Positions 44,365 to 53,937 of a stretch of DNA of 64,000 nucleotides are shown one piece after another (positions within the stretch are counted from its first letter, which is position 1; the number at the start of each line of letters is the position of its first letter). A program made the position numbers and the translations under genes. This DNA is from Bdellovibrionales bacterium (GTDB taxonomy: Bacteria > Bdellovibrionota > Bdellovibrionia > Bdellovibrionales > UBA1609). The notes beneath the pieces are model-generated. The model did no database searches and was not told where the DNA came from. It saw only the letters and a program-made list of their open reading frames with translations. The stretch lies in contig JADJNU010000001.1 in assembly GCA_016714165.1 (NCBI GenBank), forward strand, positions 186,001 to 250,000. The letters run 5' to 3'.

Positions 44365-47300
44365 GAGATCTTTTTGCGGATCTCCTCATAAACGTCACGA
44401 CTTTTTTTCGGGACAAAGATAGTTTTGAGGCGCTTAAAACTCATGTCCTGCCCAAATACATGAGGGGCCGAGATCCAAGTGTTCCCTTTCGTCTATGGGT
44501 AGCTGGCTGCTCAACTGGCGAAGAAGTCTATTCTCTGGTCATGTCACTGCTGGAGTTTCAGCGTGATTCGAAGTCCCTGACCCCCATTCAGGTGTTTGCA
44601 TCAGATATCAGCGAACAAGCCTTGCAGAGGGCTCGTTTGGGGGTTTATCCAGATTCCATCTCGGAAAATGTTTCTAAAGATCGTTTGGAAAAGTTTTTTG
44701 AAAAGGTGGAGAGTGGAGGATACAAGGTCGCCAAGAAGCTTCGCGACATTTGTCTCTTTTCGCGTCATGATGTGACTCGTGATCCGCCGTTTGCGAAAGT
44801 GGATATGATCTCGTGTCGCAATGTTCTCATTTATTTCGATGCGGAACTTCAGAAGACTGTCCTTCCGATTTTTCATTATGCCTTGAATCCAGGTGGCATT
44901 CTCTTTCTTGGGAAATCAGAATCTGTGGCTGGTTTTTCTGATCTCTTTTCAGTTGCGGATAAATCAAATAAAATTTGCCTTAAAAAAGGTGTTACAACGC
45001 CACTTAAATTACAGATGTCACTTTTGAGGCCGAATTCGTCCGAAAGAGTTAATACCGGGATTTCTCGAGTCGAAGCTTTGCCAGCTCGAGTTGATTTGCA
45101 GAGAGAATCGGACCGGATTGCCCTGGCCAAATATGCGCCACCAAGTGTTGTGATCAATGAGGCCTTAGAGATTATTCAGGCGCGAGGCCGCACGGCCCCC
45201 TTCCTTCAGCTCTCGCCGGGACATGCAAGTCTCAATCTCTTGAGAATGGCCCACCCAGAATTGAGCGCAAAACTAAAAAAAGCAATCCAGACGTCACGCG
45301 CGAAAAGTGGACCAGTAACTCAGGAAGGTTTGCAGATTCATGATGAGGGTAGAACAAGATTTCTAACCATTCATGTGGTCCCTATCCCAGCCTTGCCGAT
45401 GATCAAAGAACATTACCTCACAATTTTTTTTGAGGAGACTGATCATGGGACGGAGCAGTCACGTTCAAGTGAGAAGAAGCAGCAAACTCGTGAGGAGTTC
45501 AATAAAAGTAATAGGCGAAAACAGAATACGCAACGCCCCGCCGGCCACAACTGTCTCGAACTAGAAAAAAAGCTTTCAGTTTCTTTGGAGTACCAGCAGT
45601 CTCTCATTGAGGAATATGAGACTTCGCAGGAAGAACTAATTGCCAGCAATGAAGAGTTGCAAAGCACAAATGAAGAATTGCAGAGTACGAATGAAGAGCT
45701 CCAGAGTAGCAATGAAGAACTGGAAACGGCGAAGGAAGAACTGCATGAAGAACTGCAGTCTGCGAATGAAGAACTGATAATGGTTAACGATGAGGTGCAA
45801 ACAGCAAATATTGAAATGGTCCAACTCAACAACGATCTCTCTAATTTAATTGCAAGTGTCGACATTCCTATTGTGATGATCGGTGCAGATGGACGTATTC
45901 GCCGCTTTACCCCAAAGGCCGGTAAAGTTCTGAAATTGATTTCTACTGATGTGGGTCGCCCTATTGGCGATATCAAACCGAGTGTTCAGATTGGGGATCT
46001 CAGTGAAATCGTCTCTGAAGTCATTGAATCCATGAGGGTCAAGGAGATTGAGGCACAGGACGATAAGGGTTATTGGTATCGCCTGCATGTGCGACCCTAT
46101 AAAACAGAGGGCAATAAAATTGAGGGCGCTGTCGTGGCCCTCATCGACGTAAATACTATAAAAGTACATTCAGAGAGTCTCAGGAAGGCTGCGGATGATT
46201 TGAAACGTGCTCGTGATGATGCCGCTTCAATCATTGAGGCTCAGCCAATTCCCTTGCTGGTCGTTGATTCTGATAAGCGAGTGCTATTGGCAAATGAGAT
46301 ATTCTACGAGACCTTTAAGGTCACGAAGTCACAGACGGAGGGACGAAAAGTTTTTGAACTTGGCTCTGGTCAGTGGAATAATTCAAGATTGTTGGAACTT
46401 TTACGACTCGTTCTTGTTGAGGGTTCGAAGTTTCAAGGCTTTGAAGTGGAACATGAGTTTCCTGAAATTGGATTTAAGACAATGTTAGTCAGTTGCAGAA
46501 GGGCTGAGCTGGAAGGGTCAGGTAAGACGGTCGCGCTTTTCGCGATTGAAGATATCACTGAACGGCAATATGCGATCAGGGCGCTCAAGGATTCTGAAGA
46601 AAAGTACAGGACACTTGTAAATACGGTTAGGGATTATGCCATTTTTATGCTGGACACCAAAGGAAAAATTGTCAGCTGGAATCACGGTGCCGAAAATCTA
46701 ACGGGATACATGGCAGAGGAAATTGTCGGAAAGACAAATGCTCTTTTCTATACCCCTGAATCACTAAAACAGGGGCTCATGCAGAGGGAGCTTGAGCAAG
46801 CCACGGAGCAAGGACGTTACGAAGTTGAGAATTGGCGCCTGCGTAAGGATGGTTCACGGTATTTCGCAAATATTATTACTTCCGCATTTCACGACAGTAA
46901 GGGAGAATTGAAAGGATATATCAAGATTATTCGGGATATATCCGAGCGAATAGAGGTTGAAAGAGAGCGAGCGAAACTTTTGCTCAAGGAAAAGAAGGCA
47001 AATCAAGCCAAAGACGAATTCTTGGCGACACTTTCACATGAACTTCGTACTCCACTTTCGATCATTCTTTCTTGGGCGCAGATGTTACAGCTAGGTCACC
47101 TCGATGCCGAGAAGGTAAAAAAGGCGCTGGAAACCATAGAACGAAGCGCAAAGGCTCAGAGTCAGTTGATCGATGACCTATTGGATATTTCAAGAATTCA
47201 GGCTGGTAAACTGAATTTGAAAGTTCAAAAAGTTGAACCCGAAAAGGTCATATCAGCTGCGGTGGAATCGACTCGAAATATGGCCACCAACAAGTCGATC

Positions 47301-48152
47301 GAAATTGAGACGACTATTGATTCATCGATAAAGTTTATTTATGCTGATCCCACGCGCTTGCAGCAAATCTTGTGGAATCTCATTGCCAATGCGATCAAAT
47401 TCTCCCATCCGGGCGGAAAAATATGGATTAAACTTGGCCAAGTGGAACTCCCTACAGGTAGGCATAATCTAATTGAGGTGCGAGATAATGGGAAGGGGAT
47501 CAAATCGGAGTTCCTTTCGACCATTTTTGAACGTTTTATGCAGGTAGATAGCTCGAGCACGCGCGCTTATGGTGGTCTCGGCTTGGGACTCGCGATCGTC
47601 CGGATGCTGGTCGAGATGCACGAAGGGAAAGTTGAGGTCGAGAGTGAGGGAGAGGGGCTGGGTGCAACTTTTAGGGTTTTGCTTCCAGAGAAACTGAACG
47701 CAAAGGTAGTTAGGACAGCGGGCGCGGCAGAGGCAGAGGCAGAGGCAGAGGCAGAGGCAGAGGCAGAAGTGAGGCTTGATGGCTTTCGAATTCTTCTAGT
47801 GGATGATGAGCCGAGTGCGAGAGAAGCTTTTGGTCTTATGCTGCAAAAATTCGGAGCGCAGGTGAAAGCAGTCGGCTCATCCACTGAGGCTGTTACGGCC
47901 CTCGAAGAGTTCAAGCCAGATATATTGGTCAGTGATATCGCCATGCCGACTGAGGATGGGTACAGTCTCATAAGAAAGATAAGGGCCTTGAAATCCAGAT
48001 TTGCGCAAATTCCTGCTCTTGCGTTCACGGCTTACGCTGGACGTGAGGATGTACAACGCGCGCTTTCAGCTGGCTTTCAGTCCCATGTGGCAAAGCCAGC
48101 TGATGGACGCAAGCTGGCCTTAGCTATTTCCAAATTGGCTGGGAGTCGTTAA
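44283..48152 (+). CDS. CheB-CheR-kinase fusion: CheR, PAS, histidine kinase and receiver
   Basis: In order: CheR methyltransferase ('LWVAGCSTGEEVYSLVMSLL', 'DMISCRNVLIYF'); a coiled coil of repeated 'NEELQS(T/S)' units (about 440-510); two or three PAS domains (about 520-900); HisKA with phospho-acceptor His919 in 'ATLSHELRTPLS'; and a HATPase with 'NLIANAIKFSHPGG' and 'GLGLGLAIVRMLVEMHEG'. A Glu-Ala repeat linker leads to a receiver domain with phospho-acceptor Asp1218 in 'VSDIAMPTEDGY'. It would sense via PAS and link receptor-style methylation chemistry to hybrid kinase output. Codons upstream of 44283, back to about 44169, belong to the same protein. The gene ends 8 bases before an IS remnant. 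Confidence 0.88.
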   Translation: MARRMLLQKTEDLKEYADYLEKNPGEVRDLFADLLINVTTFFRDKDSFEALKTHVLPKYMRGRDPSVPFRLWVAGCSTGEEVYSLVMSLLEFQRDSKSLTPIQVFASDISEQALQRARLGVYPDSISENVSKDRLEKFFEKVESGGYKVAKKLRDICLFSRHDVTRDPPFAKVDMISCRNVLIYFDAELQKTVLPIFHYALNPGGILFLGKSESVAGFSDLFSVADKSNKICLKKGVTTPLKLQMSLLRPNSSERVNTGISRVEALPARVDLQRESDRIALAKYAPPSVVINEALEIIQARGRTAPFLQLSPGHASLNLLRMAHPELSAKLKKAIQTSRAKSGPVTQEGLQIHDEGRTRFLTIHVVPIPALPMIKEHYLTIFFEETDHGTEQSRSSEKKQQTREEFNKSNRRKQNTQRPAGHNCLELEKKLSVSLEYQQSLIEEYETSQEELIASNEELQSTNEELQSTNEELQSSNEELETAKEELHEELQSANEELIMVNDEVQTANIEMVQLNNDLSNLIASVDIPIVMIGADGRIRRFTPKAGKVLKLISTDVGRPIGDIKPSVQIGDLSEIVSEVIESMRVKEIEAQDDKGYWYRLHVRPYKTEGNKIEGAVVALIDVNTIKVHSESLRKAADDLKRARDDAASIIEAQPIPLLVVDSDKRVLLANEIFYETFKVTKSQTEGRKVFELGSGQWNNSRLLELLRLVLVEGSKFQGFEVEHEFPEIGFKTMLVSCRRAELEGSGKTVALFAIEDITERQYAIRALKDSEEKYRTLVNTVRDYAIFMLDTKGKIVSWNHGAENLTGYMAEEIVGKTNALFYTPESLKQGLMQRELEQATEQGRYEVENWRLRKDGSRYFANIITSAFHDSKGELKGYIKIIRDISERIEVERERAKLLLKEKKANQAKDEFLATLSHELRTPLSIILSWAQMLQLGHLDAEKVKKALETIERSAKAQSQLIDDLLDISRIQAGKLNLKVQKVEPEKVISAAVESTRNMATNKSIEIETTIDSSIKFIYADPTRLQQILWNLIANAIKFSHPGGKIWIKLGQVELPTGRHNLIEVRDNGKGIKSEFLSTIFERFMQVDSSSTRAYGGLGLGLAIVRMLVEMHEGKVEVESEGEGLGATFRVLLPEKLNAKVVRTAGAAEAEAEAEAEAEAEVRLDGFRILLVDDEPSAREAFGLMLQKFGAQVKAVGSSTEAVTALEEFKPDILVSDIAMPTEDGYSLIRKIRALKSRFAQIPALAFTAYAGREDVQRALSAGFQSHVAKPADGRKLALAISKLAGSR
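47727..47768 (+). repeat. Hexanucleotide tandem repeat (GCAGAG) in the kinase linker
   Basis: Six perfect GCAGAG units and a seventh GCAGAA encode Ala-Glu repeats between the ATPase and receiver domains. Slippage would change linker length without shifting the frame. Confidence 0.9.
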
Positions 48153-48159
48153 AATTTCT

Positions 48160-48984
48160 AAACTGGCCTGCTTGATTGTTGTTCCAAACTCCTTTTTGGA
48201 AGCTTTCACTGTCAGATGATTTGATGTTTGTGAAAATCCACATGAAGGTCAATATGATTTTTAAGTCTCTTGGGATCCTTTGTTGTACACCAGGTTTTAC
48301 GGATGAGGCGATTGATGTTGGCTCTGAGTACGGCGTAGGTTTGATTGAGAGTGAACAGAGGATCTAATCCGATTTTTTAAAACTCCCCCTGTCCTGCCAC
48401 ACAGCCCCTTTTCCCTTTGTGGGCCTTGTGAGTGGCCTGAGGAAACCAATTCGATATCGATGGCGGGTAGTGAGGACTTTTCATCAGAGTAAATGATTGA
48501 GTTATCATGGTTGCTGAAGGGGGTTTGCATTTTGTGTGCTCGATCGTTTCAAGATCATCAAACTGAAACTCAGTGAGAGGCTGGAGTTAATCAAAATTCT
48601 TCTGATTTCCTATTCTCGACCAGTGGGCAAGAAAAAGAAACTTTCGAACGACAGTAGTTCGACTGATTTTCAAGAGCTTAGCTACCTTTCTTTGTGAGAT
48701 TCCCGAGCAGAGAAGTTCAAAGACTCGTGGGATGAGACGACGCTTTTATTGTCGATAGCATTTTTGTCTGGTGGCTTCTGAAAACGTGCGTCGACATTGC
48801 TTGCAACGAAATCTCTTGAGTCGGCGTCCATCCGATTTTTTGAAAAAGGACCCGAACTTCGGATGGCGATCATGGGTAAATGAACAATGGGGGAAAATTC
48901 GCTTCATAGCAAAGAAGAGAGGCAAATACCTCGCCAACTCGTGGGAGCTACGCTCTGCCAACCAACATTCTAGTGAGCCAGTTT
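48160..48984 (-). mobile_element. Decayed small insertion sequence with imperfect terminal repeats
   Basis: 825-bp unit. The left end 48160-48184 starts AAACTGGC, and the complementary right end 48960-48984 starts with the same 8 bases; 18 of 25 match. It contains a transposase relic on the - strand. It sits between the kinase stop (48152) and the end of the beta-propeller lipoprotein gene (49002). No target duplication is obvious. Confidence 0.6.
48212..48907 (-). pseudogene. Zinc-ribbon transposase remnant
   Basis: From the ATG at 48907 the - strand gives a degenerate zinc ribbon, 'KKSDGRRLKRFRCKQCRRTF', then an in-frame TAA. 'GISQRKVAKLLKISRTTVVR' (helix-turn-helix) and a further stop follow. 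Next come 'EFQFDDLETIEHTKC' (probable catalytic-domain strand), scrambled sequence from an internal deletion, and a conserved tail 'PLFTLNQTYAVLRANINRLI' with 'TWCTTKDPKRLKNH'. At least two nonsense codons and a deletion make it dead. The zinc-ribbon plus DDE layout is like IS1/IS1595-type transposases; the exact family is unsure. Confidence 0.68.
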
Positions 48985-49001
48985 GAACAAAATACGTTTC
49001 G

Positions 49002-49403
49002 CTAGTTCCCTTCCATTGCGTCTTGACGATACTCATCTCGAATCTGCCGAAGCTCATGTTTCTTTTTCTTGAAATCAAATATAACGCCCTCGGTGTTCTT
49101 GAAAGGAATACTGGTGCTAGAATTTCCAAGAAGACTTGAATCGCTGGAGCTGAAAGCGGAGGCAGCAGGAGATTTGCAGGAATCATGGTCCCACACCTTT
49201 CCATTTGGGCACAAATAAACGCAGGTTCGACTGACAACTGGGAGAGAAGAATTGCAGTTCTCTGGGAGAGTAGAAAGGACGTCTCGGGTTTCCTGTCCAC
49301 TGGCGTCGCAAGCGTTCCAGTCAGAATAAGTAAATGTGCAGGGAATGAGAGTTCTGTTTGTTAAGAGAGCAGATTTGGAAATAGTAGCAATTCCTGACCC
49401 CAA
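49002..49403 (-). CDS. C-terminal part of the beta-propeller lipoprotein, in another frame
   Basis: Continues the 49361-51388 gene after a break in the CCCC run at 49398-49401: adding one base joins 'HIYIGVWG' to 'SGIATISKSALLTN' here. It encodes a thrombospondin type 1-like module, 'CTFTYSDWNACDASGQETRD' with 'PENCNSS', 'VSRTCVYLCPNGKVWDHDSC', then a Ser-rich and charged tail. The Cys pattern suggests disulfides and surface exposure. Its TTG start is not natural. Confidence 0.65.
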   Translation of the reverse strand: MGSGIATISKSALLTNRTLIPCTFTYSDWNACDASGQETRDVLSTLPENCNSSLPVVSRTCVYLCPNGKVWDHDSCKSPAASAFSSSDSSLLGNSSTSIPFKNTEGVIFDFKKKKHELRQIRDEYRQDAMEGN

Positions 49404-51388
49404 ACGCCAATGTAAATATGGTGTTGGGTGGGGATGATTTTTCTAACATCAATCCCATAGAGTCCTTCATTGTTTGACGTCCAGGTTTTCCCACTGTCTT
49501 CGCTAAAGAAAAAACCATTTTCTCCCCCAGCGTAGATAAGATCTTTTTCAAATGGATCGTAGATGGAGTTAAAGTGAAATCCAGCATCAATTCCAGGTTT
49601 GTCTGGGTCGGCGTAGGAAGTGATAGTTTGTGTTGATATTTTGTAAAACGAAATATTGTGAGTTGGTGATCCAGAGTAGGTCCCTATAAAATTTGTGATC
49701 ATCAATTCATCTGTGTCAAATGGATTAAAAGACATGGATTTAACATTTACTGTGGGCCAGTTCATCTTGGACCACGTGGCACCTCTATCCGAGGACAAGT
49801 ATAACTCACGTTCCGATGTCATAACGGCCATTCGAGATCCGTTCAGTGGGTCCACAGCAATAACAAATGGCGTTCCAGGAGTGGAGATACCTTTCTTGTC
49901 AAGATCCGCAGGATTTGTGGTCATTCTAAAAGAAAGAAGATTTTTTGAATTATTGCACGCAACATAAGCGATTTTGGGACTTGACTGGTTATCGAATCCA
50001 ACTGTATTAACAGCGGTAAGAGGAGTAGGAATGCACGCCCTATCCAGAAAAATCTCCTTATTGGGGTACTCGACAAGACGAACGATACCGCCCATAATCC
50101 AGTCAGATTGAACGTGGAGACTGTTATCGTCTAAAACTGAATCGAAAACTGAGACTTCACTGCCGAAATAATCACTCCACTTAGGACCACTTGATACAAC
50201 AGCCATGTGATCTTGAAAACCAAGCAAAAAATTGGGTCTACTCTGAAGGGAACTGGTATTTCCCGCAAGGGTAAATGAATAGGTTTCGGTGTAATGGTCT
50301 AGATTGTACTTTTTTGTAATATGGTAGGGTTCGGTAGAAATATCCACTTCAACGAGACCGTTATCCGATGGGACAAGAACTTTTGTCGCTGATAGAAAAT
50401 AAAACTGATTAATATCCCAAAAAGCATTGGCAACAGTAATAGCACCCGTTGGTCCGCCGCTCAATTGAAAAAAAGAGTTGCCTCCGTCCCGAGAAAACGA
50501 AAGACTTCCCACTGATTTGGAAACAATAAGAGTTCCAAATTTCCACGCAACTCCACCCATATATCCAATATCGTTAATTTTTCTCCAGGCAGTTTGTCCG
50601 ACATCTCGTTTGAGAAGCTCAATCGTGTAAGTGGATGTGCCTTGAACGTAAGAAAGACAATAGAGATTTCCATTTTCATCAATTGTTGTTTGGCGATTGC
50701 ATTTATCACCAATGAGGGTCCAAGTAGAGCCTTGATCTTTGCTCTCAAAAAGACCTTTTTGAGCGTCAACAACGTAGATATCGTTATTCTTGCTGACAAT
50801 AAGATCCCAAAATTGCTGACCTGGTGGCAAAATGGAGTGTTCCTCCCAATTGATGCCATTGTCTGATTTGAGGATTTTCTTATAAAGGAGGGCCCATATT
50901 TTGTTATTTGTGTAGCCTTCAATTTTTCTGACCTGGCTTCCCTTATAACGTGATTCCCATCCTGTTTCTGATGAATTCAATTCGTAAATACCATCGGTCG
51001 TAGCGATGTAGATTTTATCGCCAATCCTTTTTGTGTCCCATACGCGACGGGCAGAATGGGAAATCAATCCCTTATTGATCGGAACAAAGTTCGGACGGCT
51101 ATCAATCTGTTTGAACATGCCCCCGGATGAAGTGCTGATTATCAAATTGCCATTGGCTAAAACAGACACGCTGGTGGATCTACCGGAGGAGGGGCCAATC
51201 AGTTGCCATGAATTTTTCGGAGCATTAAGTGGGGAAGAAGGCTCCTCTGGCGGGGATTGGTTCTCGATTGAGCTTCCTAAGCCTTTTCCACTTCTAACTT
51301 GAAATCCTTTTTCACAATTCTGATAAACCACCGAAGAGGCGACTGCAAAACAAAAAACGCCCACAAAATAATAAACTCTTTTTTTCAT
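49361..51388 (-). CDS. Beta-propeller (BNR/Ycf48-like) surface lipoprotein
   Basis: Protein of 675 residues, about 795 when joined to its out-of-frame tail. The N-terminal signal ends 'ASSVVYQNC', a non-standard lipobox with Asn before Cys. The body has repeated BNR/Asp-box units such as 'FESKDQGSTWTLIG', 'SFSRDGGNSFFQL', 'YLSSDRGATWSKMNW' and 'FFSEDSGKTWTSNNEG', typical of sialidase-like, VPS10 or Ycf48 propellers. No sialidase catalytic signature was found. It probably binds or acts at the cell surface. A sigma-70-type promoter lies 50-80 bases upstream. Confidence 0.8.
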   Translation of the reverse strand: MKKRVYYFVGVFCFAVASSVVYQNCEKGFQVRSGKGLGSSIENQSPPEEPSSPLNAPKNSWQLIGPSSGRSTSVSVLANGNLIISTSSGGMFKQIDSRPNFVPINKGLISHSARRVWDTKRIGDKIYIATTDGIYELNSSETGWESRYKGSQVRKIEGYTNNKIWALLYKKILKSDNGINWEEHSILPPGQQFWDLIVSKNNDIYVVDAQKGLFESKDQGSTWTLIGDKCNRQTTIDENGNLYCLSYVQGTSTYTIELLKRDVGQTAWRKINDIGYMGGVAWKFGTLIVSKSVGSLSFSRDGGNSFFQLSGGPTGAITVANAFWDINQFYFLSATKVLVPSDNGLVEVDISTEPYHITKKYNLDHYTETYSFTLAGNTSSLQSRPNFLLGFQDHMAVVSSGPKWSDYFGSEVSVFDSVLDDNSLHVQSDWIMGGIVRLVEYPNKEIFLDRACIPTPLTAVNTVGFDNQSSPKIAYVACNNSKNLLSFRMTTNPADLDKKGISTPGTPFVIAVDPLNGSRMAVMTSERELYLSSDRGATWSKMNWPTVNVKSMSFNPFDTDELMITNFIGTYSGSPTHNISFYKISTQTITSYADPDKPGIDAGFHFNSIYDPFEKDLIYAGGENGFFFSEDSGKTWTSNNEGLYGIDVRKIIPTQHHIYIGVWGQELLLFPNLLS

Positions 51389-51437
51389 AAAAACCTACCA
51401 CTTCATCTTAGGATATCTATTCGAATTTAGTTAGAAT

Positions 51438-51466
51438 ATTACAGTATCGACTTAAATCATAGTCAA
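51438..51466 (-). promoter_or_regulatory. Sigma-70-type promoter for the beta-propeller lipoprotein
   Basis: On the - strand TTGACT (51466-51461) and TGTAAT (51443-51438) are 17 bases apart, about 50 bases upstream of the start at 51388. The rest of 51389-51595 shows nothing else. Confidence 0.55.
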
Positions 51467-51595
51467 CCAGTAACATTTGGCTTTTAAAGGGTCAGCTGCT
51501 CACCAGTCTTTGTCTCCGACCTTGGAGTCATCATGCAATGAATTGCGCTCTCAAGCGCATGGGTTACAGTTCTGCCATGGTACACAGGTAAAATA

Positions 51596-52237
51596 TCAAC
51601 GGACTTTTGGGACTGAAGAAATAAAAACTTTTTCTAGCGACCCAAAATCGTGGGCTCCCTCCAAGACAGTACCATTGAGCAGAACGACTGGCACCCCGTT
51701 GAAGTCAAACTCGCGAAACTCCTTCATATCATCTTCAATAATCCTTTTGATCTGGTCGGATTTTATTTCTTCAAGCAATTTCACCATATTTACCCCAAGC
51801 TTCGCTGCTGCCTTCTTCAAAAAATCATCTTCGGCAATGCTCGTTTGATTTTGAAAAACATATTCGAAAAACTTCACTGCCTTTGTCTTGTCTTGCATTC
51901 TGATTGCCTCAAAATATTGAGCAGCGGGATAGGCCATTTTGTGGAAACTCAGAGGCATGTGCTTAAAGTAAAACTGGATCTTACCCTGATGTTTTTCTTT
52001 AAATTGGTTCAATCCCTCAAAGGCGGTTCGGCATGCGGAACATTCGAAGTCGGCATACTCGACGATTGTTATTTCGGAATTCGCACTTCCGAGAAGTCTT
52101 CTCTCGCTGTCTAGCCGTGGTCCTTTAGGATTTTTAGCCGCCCTCAATTGTTCGACCTTGACTTCCGCTTGGCGAGTTAAGCCTGTGGCACAACCACTCG
52201 TCCAAATCAATGCAACTAAAGCACTGAGCTTAATCAT
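51596..52237 (-). CDS. DsbA-like thioredoxin-fold lipoprotein
   Basis: Protein of 213 residues with a GGGAGGAG ribosome site. The signal ends 'LIWTSGC', a lipobox. The thioredoxin-fold active site is Cys-Ser-Ala-Cys in 'VEYADFECSACRTAFEGLNQ', with 'QFYFKHMPLSFHKMAYPAAQ' and a cis-Pro loop 'FDFNGVPVVLLNG'. This is the DSBA/thioredoxin_4 family of periplasmic thiol oxidoreductases, here tethered to a membrane. It is likely to act in disulfide formation or reduction of envelope proteins, many of which in this window have paired Cys. Confidence 0.85.
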   Translation of the reverse strand: MIKLSALVALIWTSGCATGLTRQAEVKVEQLRAAKNPKGPRLDSERRLLGSANSEITIVEYADFECSACRTAFEGLNQFKEKHQGKIQFYFKHMPLSFHKMAYPAAQYFEAIRMQDKTKAVKFFEYVFQNQTSIAEDDFLKKAAAKLGVNMVKLLEEIKSDQIKRIIEDDMKEFREFDFNGVPVVLLNGTVLEGAHDFGSLEKVFISSVPKVR

Positions 52238-52364
52238 ACTCCTCCCTTACTATCGATGATATATGTTTTCAGCCTATTGAAGCCTGAGTGTGTCGTCAAT
52301 GAATGTCGTCATTTAAATTGTAAAGAAATAAAGATGACATGGGGGTTTGGTTAGTTAGTTTAGT

Positions 52365-53852
52365 TCAGGTTCCGCAGAATGTTTCAATAACTTGCTCATC
52401 GGGGCCTGGTGGTAGCATATAGGATTGGATGGTTTTTGATGGGTTTTCGTAGGGACTTGATAGGGCATCAATCAGTTGCTTCATGGGAGTGAAGTCACCC
52501 CCTTCGATCGCGGAATTTATAAGCCTTTCAATCTGGTGATTGCGTGGAATGATTGCTGGACTGACTCTCTGGATTGACGATTTCACATCTGCGTGGAGAT
52601 CTTTGTTTTTGCGGAGACGATCTCGCCATGACTTTATCCACGTATCAACTTCTGACTTTGAAGAAAAATGAGAATAGATTTGTGTTAAATCAGAATTTTC
52701 ATCGTGGCAGTCTGCCAGACAACGAAAAGTGAGGGTGTAATCGGCTCGGTCCTTGTGCATCAAATTGAGGAGCGTCTCAATAAGTGAAAAATCATTGTTC
52801 TGCGAGTTATCAAATCCAAGCTTTTCTCTCATTCCAGCCAACCAATATGAACGGAATATTTCACCAAATGAATGAATGACTTCTTTAGCAAGATCCATGG
52901 CCTTCATCTCATTCGCATCGATAAAAGGTAACAGACAGGTGGCGAACATTCCTAGATTCCACTGGGCGATGGCAGGCTGGTTGCTAAAAGCATATCGGCC
53001 TTGATGGTCAATCGAACTAAAGACCATATTGGGATCATAGAAGTCCATATATGCGCATGGACCATAATCAATCGTTTCACCTGATATCGCCATATTGTCT
53101 GTATTCATCACGCCATGGATAAATCCAACAAGCATCCACCGAGCTACCAGATGAGCCTGGGCTTTGACTGCGGCCTCCAGAAATCCAAGGTAAGGATTTG
53201 AGATATCTCGGGCGCTGGGAAAATGACGGTCGATGGCATAATCAGCCAATAATTTTACGGCTTCCCAATCCTTTCGGAAAGCGAAGTATTCAAATGTGCC
53301 AATGCGGATGTGGGAACCTGCAACTCGCGTTAAAATAGCGCCAGGCAGATCCCTCTCTCGATGCACTCGATCTCCACTTAAAACCATGGCCAGTGATCGG
53401 GTTGTCGGAATTCCAAGTGAATTCATGGCCTCGCTCACAAGATATTCGCGGATCACGGGGCCGAGGGCTGCTCGTCCATCACCTTGTCGAGAAAACTCGG
53501 TTCTTCCAGCGCCTTTTAGCTGAACTTCGCGGGTTCTGCCCTTCGTATCGATGACCTCGCCTAAGAGAATGGCTCTGCCATCTCCCAATTTTGGTGTAAA
53601 ATGTCCAAACTGATGGCCGGCGTAAGCAAGTGCAATCGGAACGCAATTCTCTACCAGTTTGTTTCCAGAAAATATCTGAGCGATTTCTTTGTCACTGAGT
53701 TCGTTGAGGTCGATTTGTAGCTCATGAAGTAGCTTATCGTTTTTGAGTACCAAAGTGGGTTCTGATGACGGCGTTGGCCTCACCTTTTGATAAAATCGTT
53801 CCGGAAGTTGTGAGTAGCTGTGTGTAAAGCTGATCATTTCAAAGTTCACCAT
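52365..53852 (-). CDS. selO: Protein adenylyltransferase SelO (YdiU family)
   Basis: Protein of 495 residues, pseudokinase fold, transferring AMP to Ser/Thr/Tyr of target proteins. Family signatures are 'ALAYAGHQFGHFTPKLGDGR', 'EVQLKGAGRTEFSRQGDGRA', 'GVMNTDNMAISGETIDYGPC' (metal-binding Asn/Asp) and 'SIDHQGRYAFSNQPAIAQWN'. It ends 'FCGT', so the C-terminal selenocysteine position of some homologues is not evident. The ATG at 53852 or at 53837 could be the start. It faces no obvious operon partner. The role in oxidative stress is known for relatives. Confidence 0.92.
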   Translation of the reverse strand: MVNFEMISFTHSYSQLPERFYQKVRPTPSSEPTLVLKNDKLLHELQIDLNELSDKEIAQIFSGNKLVENCVPIALAYAGHQFGHFTPKLGDGRAILLGEVIDTKGRTREVQLKGAGRTEFSRQGDGRAALGPVIREYLVSEAMNSLGIPTTRSLAMVLSGDRVHRERDLPGAILTRVAGSHIRIGTFEYFAFRKDWEAVKLLADYAIDRHFPSARDISNPYLGFLEAAVKAQAHLVARWMLVGFIHGVMNTDNMAISGETIDYGPCAYMDFYDPNMVFSSIDHQGRYAFSNQPAIAQWNLGMFATCLLPFIDANEMKAMDLAKEVIHSFGEIFRSYWLAGMREKLGFDNSQNNDFSLIETLLNLMHKDRADYTLTFRCLADCHDENSDLTQIYSHFSSKSEVDTWIKSWRDRLRKNKDLHADVKSSIQRVSPAIIPRNHQIERLINSAIEGGDFTPMKQLIDALSSPYENPSKTIQSYMLPPGPDEQVIETFCGT

Positions 53853-53937
53853 TCTCTGAGTGACGCTCGCAGAGTCAGAGTCAGAATCAAAACCGCAATC
53901 GGAAGCAGGCGTGTTAATACGTAAACGTCATTTCCGC

